Below, piece after piece: positions 36,653-46,625 of a stretch of DNA of 64,000 nucleotides (its first letter is position 1; each line of letters opens with the position of its first letter). This DNA is from Prostheceraeus crozeri (Eukaryota > Platyhelminthes > Polycladida > Euryleptidae). Below the pieces are notes generated by a model. That model was not told the DNA's origin and searched no databases. It saw nothing but the letters and a program-made list of their open reading frames with translations. The position numbers and the translations under genes are program-made. The DNA lies in the NCBI GenBank assembly GCA_907163375.1, contig CAJQUW010006343.1:310001-374000 (forward strand), written 5' to 3'.

Positions 36653-37120
36653 TTGAAAGTACTATGCCCGCATTACTGGCCGGAAGATTGTGCGATTCCA
36701 TGGTTTGACGGTGAAAAGATAACCAAACAACTCTGTGAGAGGTTTCTCATTCCTGACACAGGCATTATTCCTTCATTGCGCGAATTTATGTCGAATCCGA
36801 GGAAGGTGCATGAACAAATTCAGAAAGCATTGTTGCATGGGTTGGCAATGATGATACCCATTAGTTCATCTGAGGTTAATCCAGGATGAGAGAGGATTCT
36901 CCCAAATGAATGTGGTTTTGACCTCTGCTCGATCTGTGCTTACGATCAAGAATGCTTCATCCCTTCTTTTCGCACGAGTTAATGGACCACCTTTTCATCT
37001 TTGGAATCCAACTGCCAGTATGACGGACTGGCTGAAGCGGCATCACCATACAACCGATAATCCATCAAGAAAACGGGTTGCGGTTATGGAGAATGACTTG
37101 TCTGCTGTTGAGGTTTTCGT
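36645..37120 (+). pseudogene. hAT-like transposase C-terminus (dimerisation region)
   Basis: The translated text is the C-terminal third of a hAT-superfamily protein of the KIAA1586-like type: LKVLCPHYWPED, then CERFLIP, and after a frame change ERGFSQMNVVLTSARSVLTI, LLFARVNGPP and WNPTASMTDWLKRHH. The ERGFS-x-MN and GPP-x-x-x-WNP motifs mark the hATC dimerisation region. One frameshift near 36888 and the loss of everything upstream make it a relic. Its left edge coincides with the right end of the Harbinger element, which suggests the Harbinger insertion or a deletion cut it there. Confidence 0.75.
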
Positions 37121-37249
37121 AAAAACTATTTCAAACATTTACAATTTAAGATTGTTGTACATTGTCACTGTTACTGAGAAAGTTTATACTTCAAAGATTT
37201 TACATATAGTATGCATATGCAATATACATACATGTATATTTTAAGATCT

Positions 37250-37690
37250 TGTTTTAGCATTGTCTGATATTGAGCAAATATTTGTAAACAATATTTGAGA
37301 CATTTTACCGATTCATATTACTAAAGTTTTGTGTGTTGTTCAGATACTTCATACTTACGACATTTTACAGATTCACATTGCTAGAGTATTGTATGCAGTC
37401 AAGAAACTTTTTTGGGATATTTTACAGATTTATATTGTTAAAGTCCTGTCTTCTGTTTCAGGAAGATTTATAAAATCTATTTGAAACGTTTTACAGATTT
37501 ATATGCAGTAGATGAATGCTATTAGAATGTTGTGTCTGATATTAACAATGTTTTTGTAAAGAACATTTCAGGCATTTTACTGATTTACATTGTTAAAGTC
37601 TTGTCTGCTTTTAAGAAAGTTTTCTAAAAATTATTTAAAAAGCTTTAGAGATTTAGATTGTTAGATGTTGTTAGAATCCTCTACTGTGTT
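37250..37690 (+). repeat. Degenerate tandem array, ~60-85-bp unit
   Basis: Units of the form CATTTTACAGATTYAYATTG followed by CTAAAGT(C/T)TTGT recur at about 37295, 37368, 37427, 37488, 37572 and 37645. Spacing varies between 60 and 85 bp and identity is moderate. The array resumes at about 37990-38030 (TGTAGATTTAGATTGTCAGATG) beyond a 254-bp insertion. AT-rich, non-coding. Confidence 0.65.
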
Positions 37691-37944
37691 AAAAGATGGT
37701 TTTAGAAGTGAAGGTTTTACTAGCATAGAGATTGGATGCTACTGTTTTTGTGACTTTTACTTACTTCGTAAGGTATTATGTGCTGTTGCGCTGGTCCTTC
37801 ACTGCTGCGTTGTGCATGATTAAGCTCGGTGAGCGAAACGTCGCACAATAAAATAATAACATGGTATCCGAAGATGTTTTTTCTCATACTTTTCAAAATC
37901 AACCGGATACGTGAAGGACTGGGCTGAATGCCACACTGCAAATT
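37691..37944 (+). mobile_element. 254-bp insertion flanked by 10-bp direct repeats
   Basis: CTACTGTGTT occurs at 37681-37690 and 37945-37954, and the degenerate array continues on both sides, so 37691-37944 looks like an insertion with target duplication. It can form nested stems (GTCCTTCAC with GTGAAGGAC; GTATCCG with CGGATAC) and contains a hammerhead-like fold at 37810-37848 that resembles the one downstream of the Penelope-like element at 44.9 kb. Probably a short piece of a Penelope-like terminal region. Confidence 0.55.
37810..37848 (+). ncRNA. Hammerhead-ribozyme-like fold, copy A
   Basis: The order is stem I TTGTGC (37810-37815), core ATGATTA plus A, stem II GCTC-GGT-GAGC (37824-37834), GAAAC, GTC, stem I' GCACAA (37843-37848). 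In a type I hammerhead the core is CUGANGA, then stem II, GAAA, a helix III, and cleavage after a UH triplet such as GUC. Here helix III would be only AC/GT with no loop, as in the dimer-acting form known from Penelope-like elements. Core positions 3 and 8 read A and U instead of C and G. Activity is not implied. Confidence 0.4.
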
Positions 37945-38030
37945 CTACTGTGTTATTGAGAAAGATTTCGTTACATATAAATGAGCATTTTTGTAGATTT
38001 AGATTGTCAGATGTGCAGTCAAATCACTAC

Positions 38031-39466
38031 ACAGAATTTGATCTAGCAGTTTTTTGAGATGCCTAATACATACATATTTCTTAATCAACTATAAACTATT
38101 ATTGGGGACAAGAATATTTCAGATAACTCATTAGTATACAACACAATTTGAAAACTTATTCGGTTTTATCTCACGTTTTTAGTCTACATGAAAAAAGTCA
38201 TAACTATAGTCAAAAGTTGATATTGTATTTCACCATGCAGAATACTCCGAAATGAAATATTCTAGAATATCGAGACATTTACTATTTTTTCGGTGAATCT
38301 GGGATTCAGTCATCTGCAGATAATTCAACAATTTAATGAATGTACATTTTTTTATAAATCGGTGATCCCTGAAAACGCGATGAAAAGTATCTTAAGTTAC
38401 TTCATTTATATTCTTAACTTACTAGGCTGTATATAAACATATCACGACCGCTTCTGTATTTATGCAATGAATTTTTGATTAGCCGATAAAGCGAGTGATT
38501 CTCTCTGATCGAACTATGTTCGATTTGGACCCAAATATTGCATCTGTGAGGAGGACACAGCATCGACAGTGACTCAGAATGATGAGTTATGAATTGTGCT
38601 ATGAAGTTATATTTCTACGATGTAGTTTTCCATGAACTATAGTTTGAATACATTTATTTTACACAATAGCATTTCACTTTTCATTTCGCTTTGCAGGAAA
38701 GGCGATGAAATTTGCGATCATCAGGGATTTATCGGTCCTCACAATTCCATTATTGAGGACTCTGGAAATGAGCATTTATTATCATTATTATTAATTATGA
38801 GATCAAAGTCGAATCAAAGTTGAGCATTATATTCAAAATTCATAGCAACCTATAGGAATTCTCTTACAAATGAGAATAATGTCAAGGATGCATGCAATCC
38901 ACCAACTGTCGGCAATCTACTCATATCAATGCATACTAATTTGAAATTGTGATGTTTCATTAAAATATTGAATAGAGTCAAAAGGTTAAAAAGCATTGTA
39001 TATTCCATCACATACTTGCAAAAATCAATGAATGAATTTTGACAGGTCACTTCATGAGACGTATAGAAATCCTACTGCGCAAAAAGACTAGTAAATTCTA
39101 CTTTGGTTGACAAAGTTTCTATTGTTGAATAGACAGTCTCATGGCAGTCTTTGAAAACGTTGTGAATCCGTTTCCTTGATGATAAAAGATCTGCGGATTA
39201 CAGACTGTAGGAACAGCTGCACAATCACCAACGGATGAGAGACAAACTGTCAATGAAGCTGCACTATCTATATCCACATCTTCATCAGCTTCATATTGGT
39301 GTTAGTAATGAGCACGGTGAACTTTCATTTGCCTTAAAAATATTTAAGTCCATTGTTTGAATTATGACGAAAATTGCTTCAAATTCTGCTTGCTCGTCAG
39401 AATTCAGCCTTGAATTTACATTGCTTTCAATGGAAAATTTATGAAAATTCAATGAAAGGTGCATAT
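38031..39466. other. no recognisable feature
   Basis: AT-rich DNA without a motif-bearing frame. Confidence 0.45.
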
Positions 39467-39474
39467 GATGTACC

Positions 39475-39995
39475 CACAGAATTAGACTGGTCGTCTCTTC
39501 TTCCGTTTGACTAGAAGGGAAACATTGGAACATGTAGCGTAAATGAAATGGCACAATCTGCTGACTAAATACCATAGCAATCGAACAATGAGCAGCCAGT
39601 TCAACATTAAACACGCCAAATTGTGCAAAGTTTCAGTGACTGTTGTCAACCGGATCACACAGCCAAGAGACACAGTCGATGTCAAGTTCTACAGAGAAGT
39701 TTGTGAACGTTTTTTCGTGCGCCTGCTAACTTTTTTGAAATGATCGGAGGACCCAACATTATCGAGAAAACTTTTGCGCAATGATCTGAATTCTTCGAAT
39801 CTGAAGGAGTCGTGGCGATCGGAGCATTTTGAAGGAATTCAGAGCAATCCGCAAGCGACGCACGACTATTTTTCCTATCTCTGTAAGGTATTAAAAATTT
39901 CTTTTTGCCCACTTATTAAGTTCTTGCATGTGCCATCTGTTTGAATCAGTTTGCACTTCTAGCAAAGTGATACGATTAAACAATCTAATTCTGTG
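39475..39995 (+). mobile_element. hAT-type MITE (CACAGAATTAG family), copy 3, uninterrupted
   Basis: A 521-bp element, CACAGAATTAGACTGG to AATCTAATTCTGTG, between exact 8-bp duplications GATGTACC (39467-39474 and 39996-40003). It is the cleanest reference copy of the family in the window and shows what 22400-24950 looked like before its two insertions. Small open frames within it overlap on both strands and match no transposase; they are by-products. Confidence 0.94.
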
Positions 39996-40426
39996 GATGT
40001 ACCTTTCACTTGACAGGCCTGTCTGCAATCTGACCGTTCAAGTTCGTAGTTTTCTGTTAAGAGCTGCTTCTGCAATGCGCGCGCTTGGCCAATCATACAA
40101 GCTTAAGGGAGACGAATATCTATGTCAATTGCTGTCGTTTGCTACAATTGCAAACAATGGCTGGGATAGAATCAGTCGATTCTCGATATAAGCGACAGGG
40201 TTGGTTGGTCCCTGCCGAGTTGATGGATATGTGACTGGCTTTCGATACAAGCGATGACAACAGCCGGTCCCAAGGTGTCGTTTTTATCAAGAATCGACTG
40301 TAATTCCGCTCCAGACTAACCCCAGCGCAAATGAATCTGTCTCTATGGTCATTCCTAGTTAAAATTGTAAAAAAGGTGTATAAGTATTAACTCTGCCCCG
40401 ACGAAGGCATTTTTAGCGACGACACA

Positions 40427-41371
40427 GACGGAGAGGGGTAATCAATTACCCCATCTTACTTCCATAATAATTTTCAGCCCAAAGTTGTGTTACTATCCAT
40501 ATTAACTGAAAATCTAAGCTCAAATAAACTGACAAAGCATTTTTATTCAAAAAATTTTGAGCAAAAGGTTTTGAGTGAACCACAAGAAGAACAAATGACA
40601 CCCAAAATGGTTTTTGCAAGCAAATCTTCAAACGTACCTGCAATTTCTATCCAATGCTCTCGGGCAGATAAAGCACCTTCTGGAATTCACAATTTGTTGA
40701 TTGATTGTACATGCAGAAATCGCAGTTGAATCTTCAAGATAACCATATTCTGTTGCTATAGCTTACAAGTTTCTTTATGAAACATGAAAGTTACTGTCTT
40801 TCTTGGCACTGCAGCGTGACGGTGCAATGTCAAGGGCCCGTTTCATCTATCGGTTATGCTGATTTGTTGAGTCTGGTGTGACATTCCTGCGCAAGTTCTA
40901 ATGCTTTTTGTTACCTACCTACAGGTACAGTGAAGTGTTATGTTTGATTCAAAGAATGCAGCTAATTTAGATTTACTCATTTCTCTACTCGCCACAGCTA
41001 AAATAAAGTTTGTAGGAATTCGATCGCAATTTTTCCTTATTCTTTCGCATCATTCCTTAGTCACGCTAATAAATAAATGATAAAACATCACAAGTGCACG
41101 TCAAAGTAGGTTTTTATTGATCTAAACAGTCATAATGGCATAGAATGATGATTTTTTTCAAAAGGGATTTAAAGGAAAATAACGACGTCGCAGACGATGA
41201 GGGGTAACCGAACTCCCTCTTGAACAATTTTGCATTTATAGATCAAATTGCGATTATCTCAAAAACATCGAACATTTTATATCTAAAATGTGAAATTTTG
41301 GGGACAAAACATAGAACAAGCTGTAAAAATTGTTAAAGACACCTGTGGTATTTTATTACCTCTCTCCGTCG
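40427..41371. mobile_element. Possible decayed inverted-repeat element
   Basis: CAGACGGAGAGGGGTAAT at about 40427-40444 is approximately inverted as ATTACCTCTCTCCGTCG at 41354-41371. A related word (GACGATGAGGGGTAA) lies inside at 41195. No coding capacity and no target duplication seen. Separately, GGGCCCGTTTCAT at 40834 matches the end of the inverted-repeat unit near 61840. Confidence 0.35.
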
Positions 41372-41379
41372 AGGGAGTG

Positions 41380-42250
41380 TTAAGCAGTATTTGCATAAGA
41401 TTTGAATGTCCAATATTCTTTTCCATAGAAATCTGATTTTTTCCATTGTCAAAGTAAGTGAGACTAGAATGAACAATTACGGTCTGCTTATAGTCATTTC
41501 AGCCACTCATGCACAGTAGGTACCGATCTAGGTCATTCTTAAGAAGAATCAAATTACTGAGCCATGAAACAGCTGCAGATTCTTGCCGTAACCGCTCTAT
41601 TGTGGGATATTTTATCGAAATGTTTTAATGAACAAAATGAAAGGATAATAGCCGTTTATATTAACAAAGTACACTGATAATTCCTTGTGATACTTTTCCA
41701 TTGTCAACCATTGTAGCCTCCATCAATTAAGTATCGCTGTCATGACGACGCCTGTTCAACACTCACTATTGTTTCCGATGTCCACATCCATTTCAGTTCT
41801 TTATTATCATCGTGTGTCGGATTTCTCTGCTCTACACGATGTCTATTCTATGTCATGATAGATGACACTGATGCAACTCAGACTTCCATATACATGTATA
41901 TTTGTAAAATACTGTGCTCGTTTTGAAAATATATGCACTGCGTTGAAGTTTATCATAAACAAAATATTTGCAAGAGTAGTAAAATTCAGACATTCACAAA
42001 AATCATTTTTTAAACAAGGGTGGCAAATTTGATTCTACAGGTCAAATCCAACGATTTCCGGTGAACAGTTTAAAATGCTCTTAAACTATAAGTCATGAAA
42101 ATGAAGAAAACCCAGGTCGAGTGGCTCAGTTCTCAGAGGACCACAGCAAAATTGCGACAAAGGCTTGCATGGACACGGTTGGTAAATGCATTTTTGAATG
42201 TTGTTTATTCTCACAACAACATTCAAAACTTTTTTCTTCACGAGAAAAAT
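41380..42250. other. no recognisable feature
   Basis: AT-rich interval. A short inverted pair (TTGAATGTTGTT...AACAACATTCAA) lies at about 42194-42229. Confidence 0.45.
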
Positions 42251-42490
42251 TATACGAGTGTATACATCTTCTTCTTCTCTGAGATCTTGTTATGAGTTAA
42301 AAATACTTCAAAAGGCTTCTATCTCATACGTTGCTTATATTGTGAGCTTTGTGGTGACTTTCACCCGTCGTCAGACACGCACGAGCAGAGAATGACATAC
42401 AAGATGAAATAACATAGCTTAATGCTACTGAATACAAGAATAAAAGTAACAATAAGAAAATATAAAAGTAAACATAACGAAGTAAACAGA

Positions 42491-43835
42491 TCACTTTATC
42501 AGGGAATTCCAGCATCGATCTAACGACCAGCCACAGTCCCGATTGAAGGTGTTGTTTTGCATAATGAAGATACCTTCTTTTGTCCGCCTTCTTTTCCAAT
42601 TGCTCTCCATTGCCACAACTTCAAAACTATCGAGGTCCGGACGATGGCTAAGCTGATGGCAGTGATCACTTATTGCTGACCGAACATTCATACTGCGTAC
42701 ATGTATGTCCTTCTCGTGCTCCTTCTTCCTTTCTCGTGCCCTCCTTGCTGTCTCACCGATATAGCATTTGTCACAATCACCGCACTTCTGCTTGTAGACG
42801 ACTCCTCCACGATCCAGGATATCGACTTTGTCAAGCTTTGGACGACTCACCATGTCACCGATGGTTCTCGACTTGGAGCACCTCACCTTCACACCAATCT
42901 TCCTGGCCACGCCCTGTACACGCTCATACACCCCTGGCATGTACGGCATTCGAAAGACCGGCTCATCTTCGCAACTTTCTTCCTTCTGCTGGCGACCTCC
43001 AAACAATCTTCTATGGACGATATGGCCAGGATATCCATCCATTCTTGACAAATACTTCCTTCAGCTTCACCTTCTCATCACGTAGGTCCACTCCTTCGCA
43101 CACGATTTCTGCACGCTTCCGCAAGCACGATATCACTCCCAGCTTCACCTGTGTACAATGCGACGATTCAAAGTCCAGATACCGGTTACTTGCTGTAGGC
43201 TTCCTGTATACCGTGGTCGTCAACATCGTGTCGATTGAGCGTTGGATCTGGATATCAAGGAATGGAATCACTCCATCCTTCTCCTTCTCACACGTGAATC
43301 CGATATTGGGATGAACACCATTCAGATGATCCAGGAGCACGCCTTCAGTTCCCTTCTTTACGATGACTAAGCCGTCGTCTACATACCGCCTCCACAATAT
43401 CACGGATATCGGAGCGGACTGAAGCATCTTCTCCTCAAACTCCTGCATAAACAGGGATGCCAGGCAGAACCACAACGGGGATCCAATGAGGCACGTCGTT
43501 GTCATGAAGATGTCACCGTCGCACTTGAAGTGGGTAGATCTAACACAAAAATAGAGAAGTTGTGTCAGAGTCGACACAGTCATCGTCGTTCGTTCACACA
43601 AGCTAGAGTAGTCTGCTTCCAAACGCCTCACCGCAATCGCAACCGCCTCTTCCGCCGGAACGGAGCCATACAGATTCTCTACATTGTAACTGACCAGGAG
43701 CTCATCGTCTTCAATGTTGATGCCACGCAGAATGTCCCCGTATCTCCCATTTCTCCCGTATCCTTGATCTCATGGCTCCCATGTGACTGCAGCGGACGGA
43801 GAATTCGTGACAGTTCCTTGGACACTAAGTACACT
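42491..43835 (-). pseudogene. Penelope-like element 1: reverse transcriptase and GIY-YIG endonuclease
   Basis: Reading leftward, the order of motifs is that of a Penelope-like ORF: YLVSKELSRILRPLQSHG (finger region, near 43820), SYNVESLYGSVPAEEAVAI, LIGSPLWFCLASLFMQEFEE, the catalytic YVDD in LWRRYVDDGLVIVKK, then IPFLDIQIQR, TTVYRKPTASNRYLDFESSH and the RKRAEIVCEG thumb region. A linker follows, then the endonuclease with VVYKQKCGDCDKCYIGETAR and RARERKKEH, a C-x2-C-x2-C knuckle, and a late E in the TKEGIFI helix. These proteins prime from chromosome ends or nicks cut by the GIY-YIG domain. The 5' part is missing and the frame is broken in a few places; it is a relic of moderate age. Confidence 0.88.
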
Positions 43836-44874
43836 GGGCTTTTTTTGAACTACATTGAAGAAAAGGCCATTTCTAAATTAAAATCAAACATCAATTCTTC
43901 TAAAATCATTTACAAAAGATACATTGATGATTGTATCATTGGACCTATAAAGAGAAACGATAGCATCTTCAATGAGATACCTGAAGTCTTCAACTCTATT
44001 AACGACAATATTAAATTAACTCTCGAAGTTCCAAAAAATGGTGTTCTCGACTTTCTTGACTTGAGTATTTGGGTTGATAATTGCAAGGTAGTTCACCAAA
44101 AATATACAAAGGAGCTAGCCTCTGGTAACACTTTAAAAAAAGACAGTTGGCTTCCTAATTCAGTAGAAACCAATTTCCTAAATCAAAAATTCAAAGACCT
44201 TGAATTAAGGAACAGCAATCTTCTACCGAATGAGTACCACAGCAATTCAATAAGTAAGTGCGAAGATAATTTATTGCGTAACGGTTACTCTCAACAAGAC
44301 ATAAAAAATGGCTCAGAAAAATCAAATAAAAAAGAAATACAAAAAAGACGGAAAATCCAATAAGTGTACTCTAAAACTTCCTTTTGTTAGTGATAGTCTT
44401 ATAAGAAAAATAGACTGCAGTGTTCGCAAGTACAAATTAGATATCAATTTTGTTAGTACCGGTAATAAAAAGCTCCGTAATGTGTTCAGTCATAGACCGA
44501 TCTATAAGCACAATAATTGTGACCTATGTGACAAATTGCCTTCTTATTATGTCTGTGATGTGACTTGTGTAATTTATCAATTCACTTGCAAATTTTGTAA
44601 TGGCCAATATATCGGAAAAACTGCTCGTCCATTTCATTTAAGATATAACGAACACAAAAATAGTATTAAATATAAAAACAATTCAAGCGCTTTAAGCGAT
44701 CATAGAAATATTTGTAGCAATGTCAATAGCATTGACGATTTTAATGTAGAAATTTTAAAGCGTGTGCGTGATTCGGTTGAGACAAGTTTGGTGGAAGCTC
44801 GTTTAATTAATTACCATCAACCTTTGATGAACAGGCGTCACGAGACTGTTGCAACGAGAATTAGAGTTTTGTAA
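43836..44874 (+). pseudogene. Penelope-like element 2: reverse transcriptase and GIY-YIG endonuclease
   Basis: The plus-strand fragment begins inside the reverse transcriptase (FLNYIEEKAI) and shows the catalytic YIDD in YKRYIDDCIIGPIKR, GVLDFLDLSIWV, and then a lysine-rich linker. The endonuclease follows, with NNCDLCDKL, TCVIYQFTCKFC, NGQYIGKTARPFHLRYNEHK, SALSDHRNIC and VETSLVEARLINYHQPLMNR: GIY-YIG in order with the conserved R, H and E. It is much more AT-rich in codon choice and only distantly similar to element 1, so it is a separate family (the longer Cys-rich linker recalls Neptune-type elements, but that placement is a guess). The upstream half of the gene is absent and the remaining frame is broken. 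Confidence 0.85.
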
Positions 44875-44902
44875 ATCACTCTTTCATTATCTGTGCTAGT
44901 TC

Positions 44903-44938
44903 TGCCGCGACTAAGCGTCTGGACGCGAAACGTCGGCA
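44903..44938 (+). ncRNA. Hammerhead-ribozyme-like fold, copy B, downstream of Penelope-like element 2
   Basis: It starts 28 bp after the endonuclease stop. The order is stem I TGCC, core GCGACTA plus A, stem II GCGTC-TG-GACGC (44915-44926), GAAAC, GTC, stem I' GGCA (44935-44938), followed by CACAATTATATTTTATT. The same order and the same trailing GCACAATA-type sequence occur in the fold at 37810. Penelope-like elements are known to carry hammerhead motifs in their terminal regions. Core positions 3 and 8 again deviate (G and U). Probably degenerate. Confidence 0.4.
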
Positions 44939-45360
44939 CAATTATATTTTATTGAATTTTATATAGTCATACATCGGCAGTAATTTTTACTCGGGAGAGG
45001 TTTTTTCTATTGCTATCATCGTATGTTTTTTCAATCAGAAGTTAATCGATGCGTCGTTGAATGGTGCCAGTGTGAAATGTAATCATTGTGATCACATGTT
45101 CTGTCCATCTTGTATGTCATTCTCTGCTCGTGGGTGTCTGACGACGGGTGAAAGTCACCACAAAGCTCACAATATAAGCAACGTATGAGATAGAAGCCTT
45201 TTGAACTCATATACGAGTGCATATCTGCATTTTGAGATTTTCTAATTTTCCATTTTCATGAGCTACCTGCTTCCACATGACTAACTGAAATCCAGTAAAA
45301 CTGTCTGTTTAGATTTTGAAATGTAATTTTTTGTAAGAAGGCCTAGACAAAATACAAAAT

Positions 45361-45850
45361 GGATGTCTGCAGTGGAGGCTACTGATACTTTCTTCCTAAA
45401 TAGGAGCACTAAGGGCTTAATAGCATTTATTAGTAAAAACGCCAAAATCTACAGTAGTCATGACGTGAAATTTCCTCATTTTGTAGAGGCTCTCAGACAT
45501 CAAACAATTAATCATGTGACTCACTTCAACTCTTATATCGAAGCTGATGTTCTGAACTCAATCATGTTTCAAATTTCATGATATTCTGATAAATAGTTTC
45601 TTTTCTGCAAAAGAAAATTTACGAAAATTGCCATGTGTTGTACAATCCATATGATACTCGTATTTCTTGAGTTTTACAATTGGATTCCAATGGGAATCCT
45701 TCAACCTTACCCATAACCGAAAGCGACTGGCTGTGGCACTTAAGTTTGATTTTGTATTCAGCGTTTCAAGATCTACAAATCAATGCTATTAAGCCCTTTG
45801 TGCGCCTATTTAGGAAGAAAGTGTCAGTAGCTCCAGGACTGTTGTCATGG
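45361..45850. mobile_element. MITE-like unit with ~70-bp inverted ends
   Basis: The left arm 45361-45433 (CTACTGATACTTTCTTCC, AAGGGCTTAATAGCATT) is inverted at about 45770-45850 with roughly 85-90% identity. The 340-bp middle has no coding motif. The two short frames at 45363-45581 and 45680-45865 read through the arms and are by-products. No target duplication was resolved; the outer limits are uncertain by about 15 bp. Confidence 0.7.
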
Positions 45851-46610
45851 AATTCGAATAGATAGTTTTAGTGATGTTAAAACTGAGCAATCGACCTCTA
45901 TACTTGGCCTTTTTGCACCTACGTCAGACATTGTGCTCACGGTGTTATAGCGAGCATCTTCGTAATGAGATATTTTGCGGACAACAATGTCACTTGTATA
46001 TCAAATAACACGGACACATATTATTATATAATTGCGTCTTATGACAATGGGTTCGATGCATACATTAAATGCATTAAAATAAAGGAACTAAATTTCAGGA
46101 TTTCACAGCTGTTGGTAACCGAAGTTGATAACCAACAAGTAGGCGAAGATAGATCGGTCAAGTGAGATTGAATCGGACTGATGAAATTTCCAAACTCTTA
46201 TTTTCTATAACCATTAGTCCAATCATTAATTTGCTTTCATTCTTCTACTAAACAGTCTCAAGGATATCACGCTGATTGGTTTGAATTGTGATTATGTCCT
46301 GCACTTGTAGGGAGGATTTGTCCTTTCAGATACACATTGTTTTAACTTAGGCGTTCCATCATTGTGCATATTCTCCAATTTGATTCCGTAAGGTTATGAA
46401 ACTTTGAGAGAGCTGAGAGAATGGCTCTCTCTTGATGAATGGCTAACATACGGGCTAGCTCAAGACAGCTCTCCTAAACATAGTCGACTCAAAGCGCGTA
46501 GAGTTTTGCGCATGAGCAAATAATACTCTTCTCACTCGTTAACTGACGCTTTACGATTCAAGTGGATTTTATTATCTGAATTTACCGCCAGTGATGATCA
46601 GTTGTCTTTA
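45851..46610. promoter_or_regulatory. Upstream region of the glycosyltransferase gene, no clear promoter motif
   Basis: No convincing TATA box at a standard distance. An in-frame stop TGA lies at 46611-46613, five codons before the chosen start. Short inverted word pairs near 46410-46445 (GAGAGAGC and GCTCTCTC) are present but not interpretable. Confidence 0.25.
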
Positions 46611-46625
46611 TGAGACAGACATACA

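Larger units (their letters stand above)
42251..45223. mobile_element. Composite Penelope-like locus: two fragments head to head inside inverted repeats
   Basis: A 98-bp segment at 42307-42406 is inverted at 45106-45203 with about one mismatch. Just outside lie TATACGAGTGTATA (42251-42264) and TATACGAGTGCATA (45210-45223), a 14-bp direct repeat with one mismatch that could be a target duplication. Inside, one Penelope-like element reads leftward (42310-43835, -) and a second, different one reads rightward (about 43836-45030, +). Their truncated 5' sides meet at about 43835. The 98-bp segment is the 3' end of the minus-strand family, so the right-hand inverted copy belongs to that family, beyond the plus-strand element. 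Penelope-like elements are known for partial inverted and tandem arrangements of this kind. Confidence 0.75.

Noticed and set aside
42361-42400. CTGACGA followed by GAAA in the 98-bp inverted arms as a hammerhead core
   Set aside because: Stem II cannot form between the two motifs and the flanking bases do not pair as stem I. A simple GGTGA/TCACC hairpin fits better.
42673-43314. Plus-strand 213-codon frame and its overlapping neighbours
   Set aside because: They are opposite-strand shadows of the Penelope-like reverse transcriptase and endonuclease on the minus strand, which has the real motifs.
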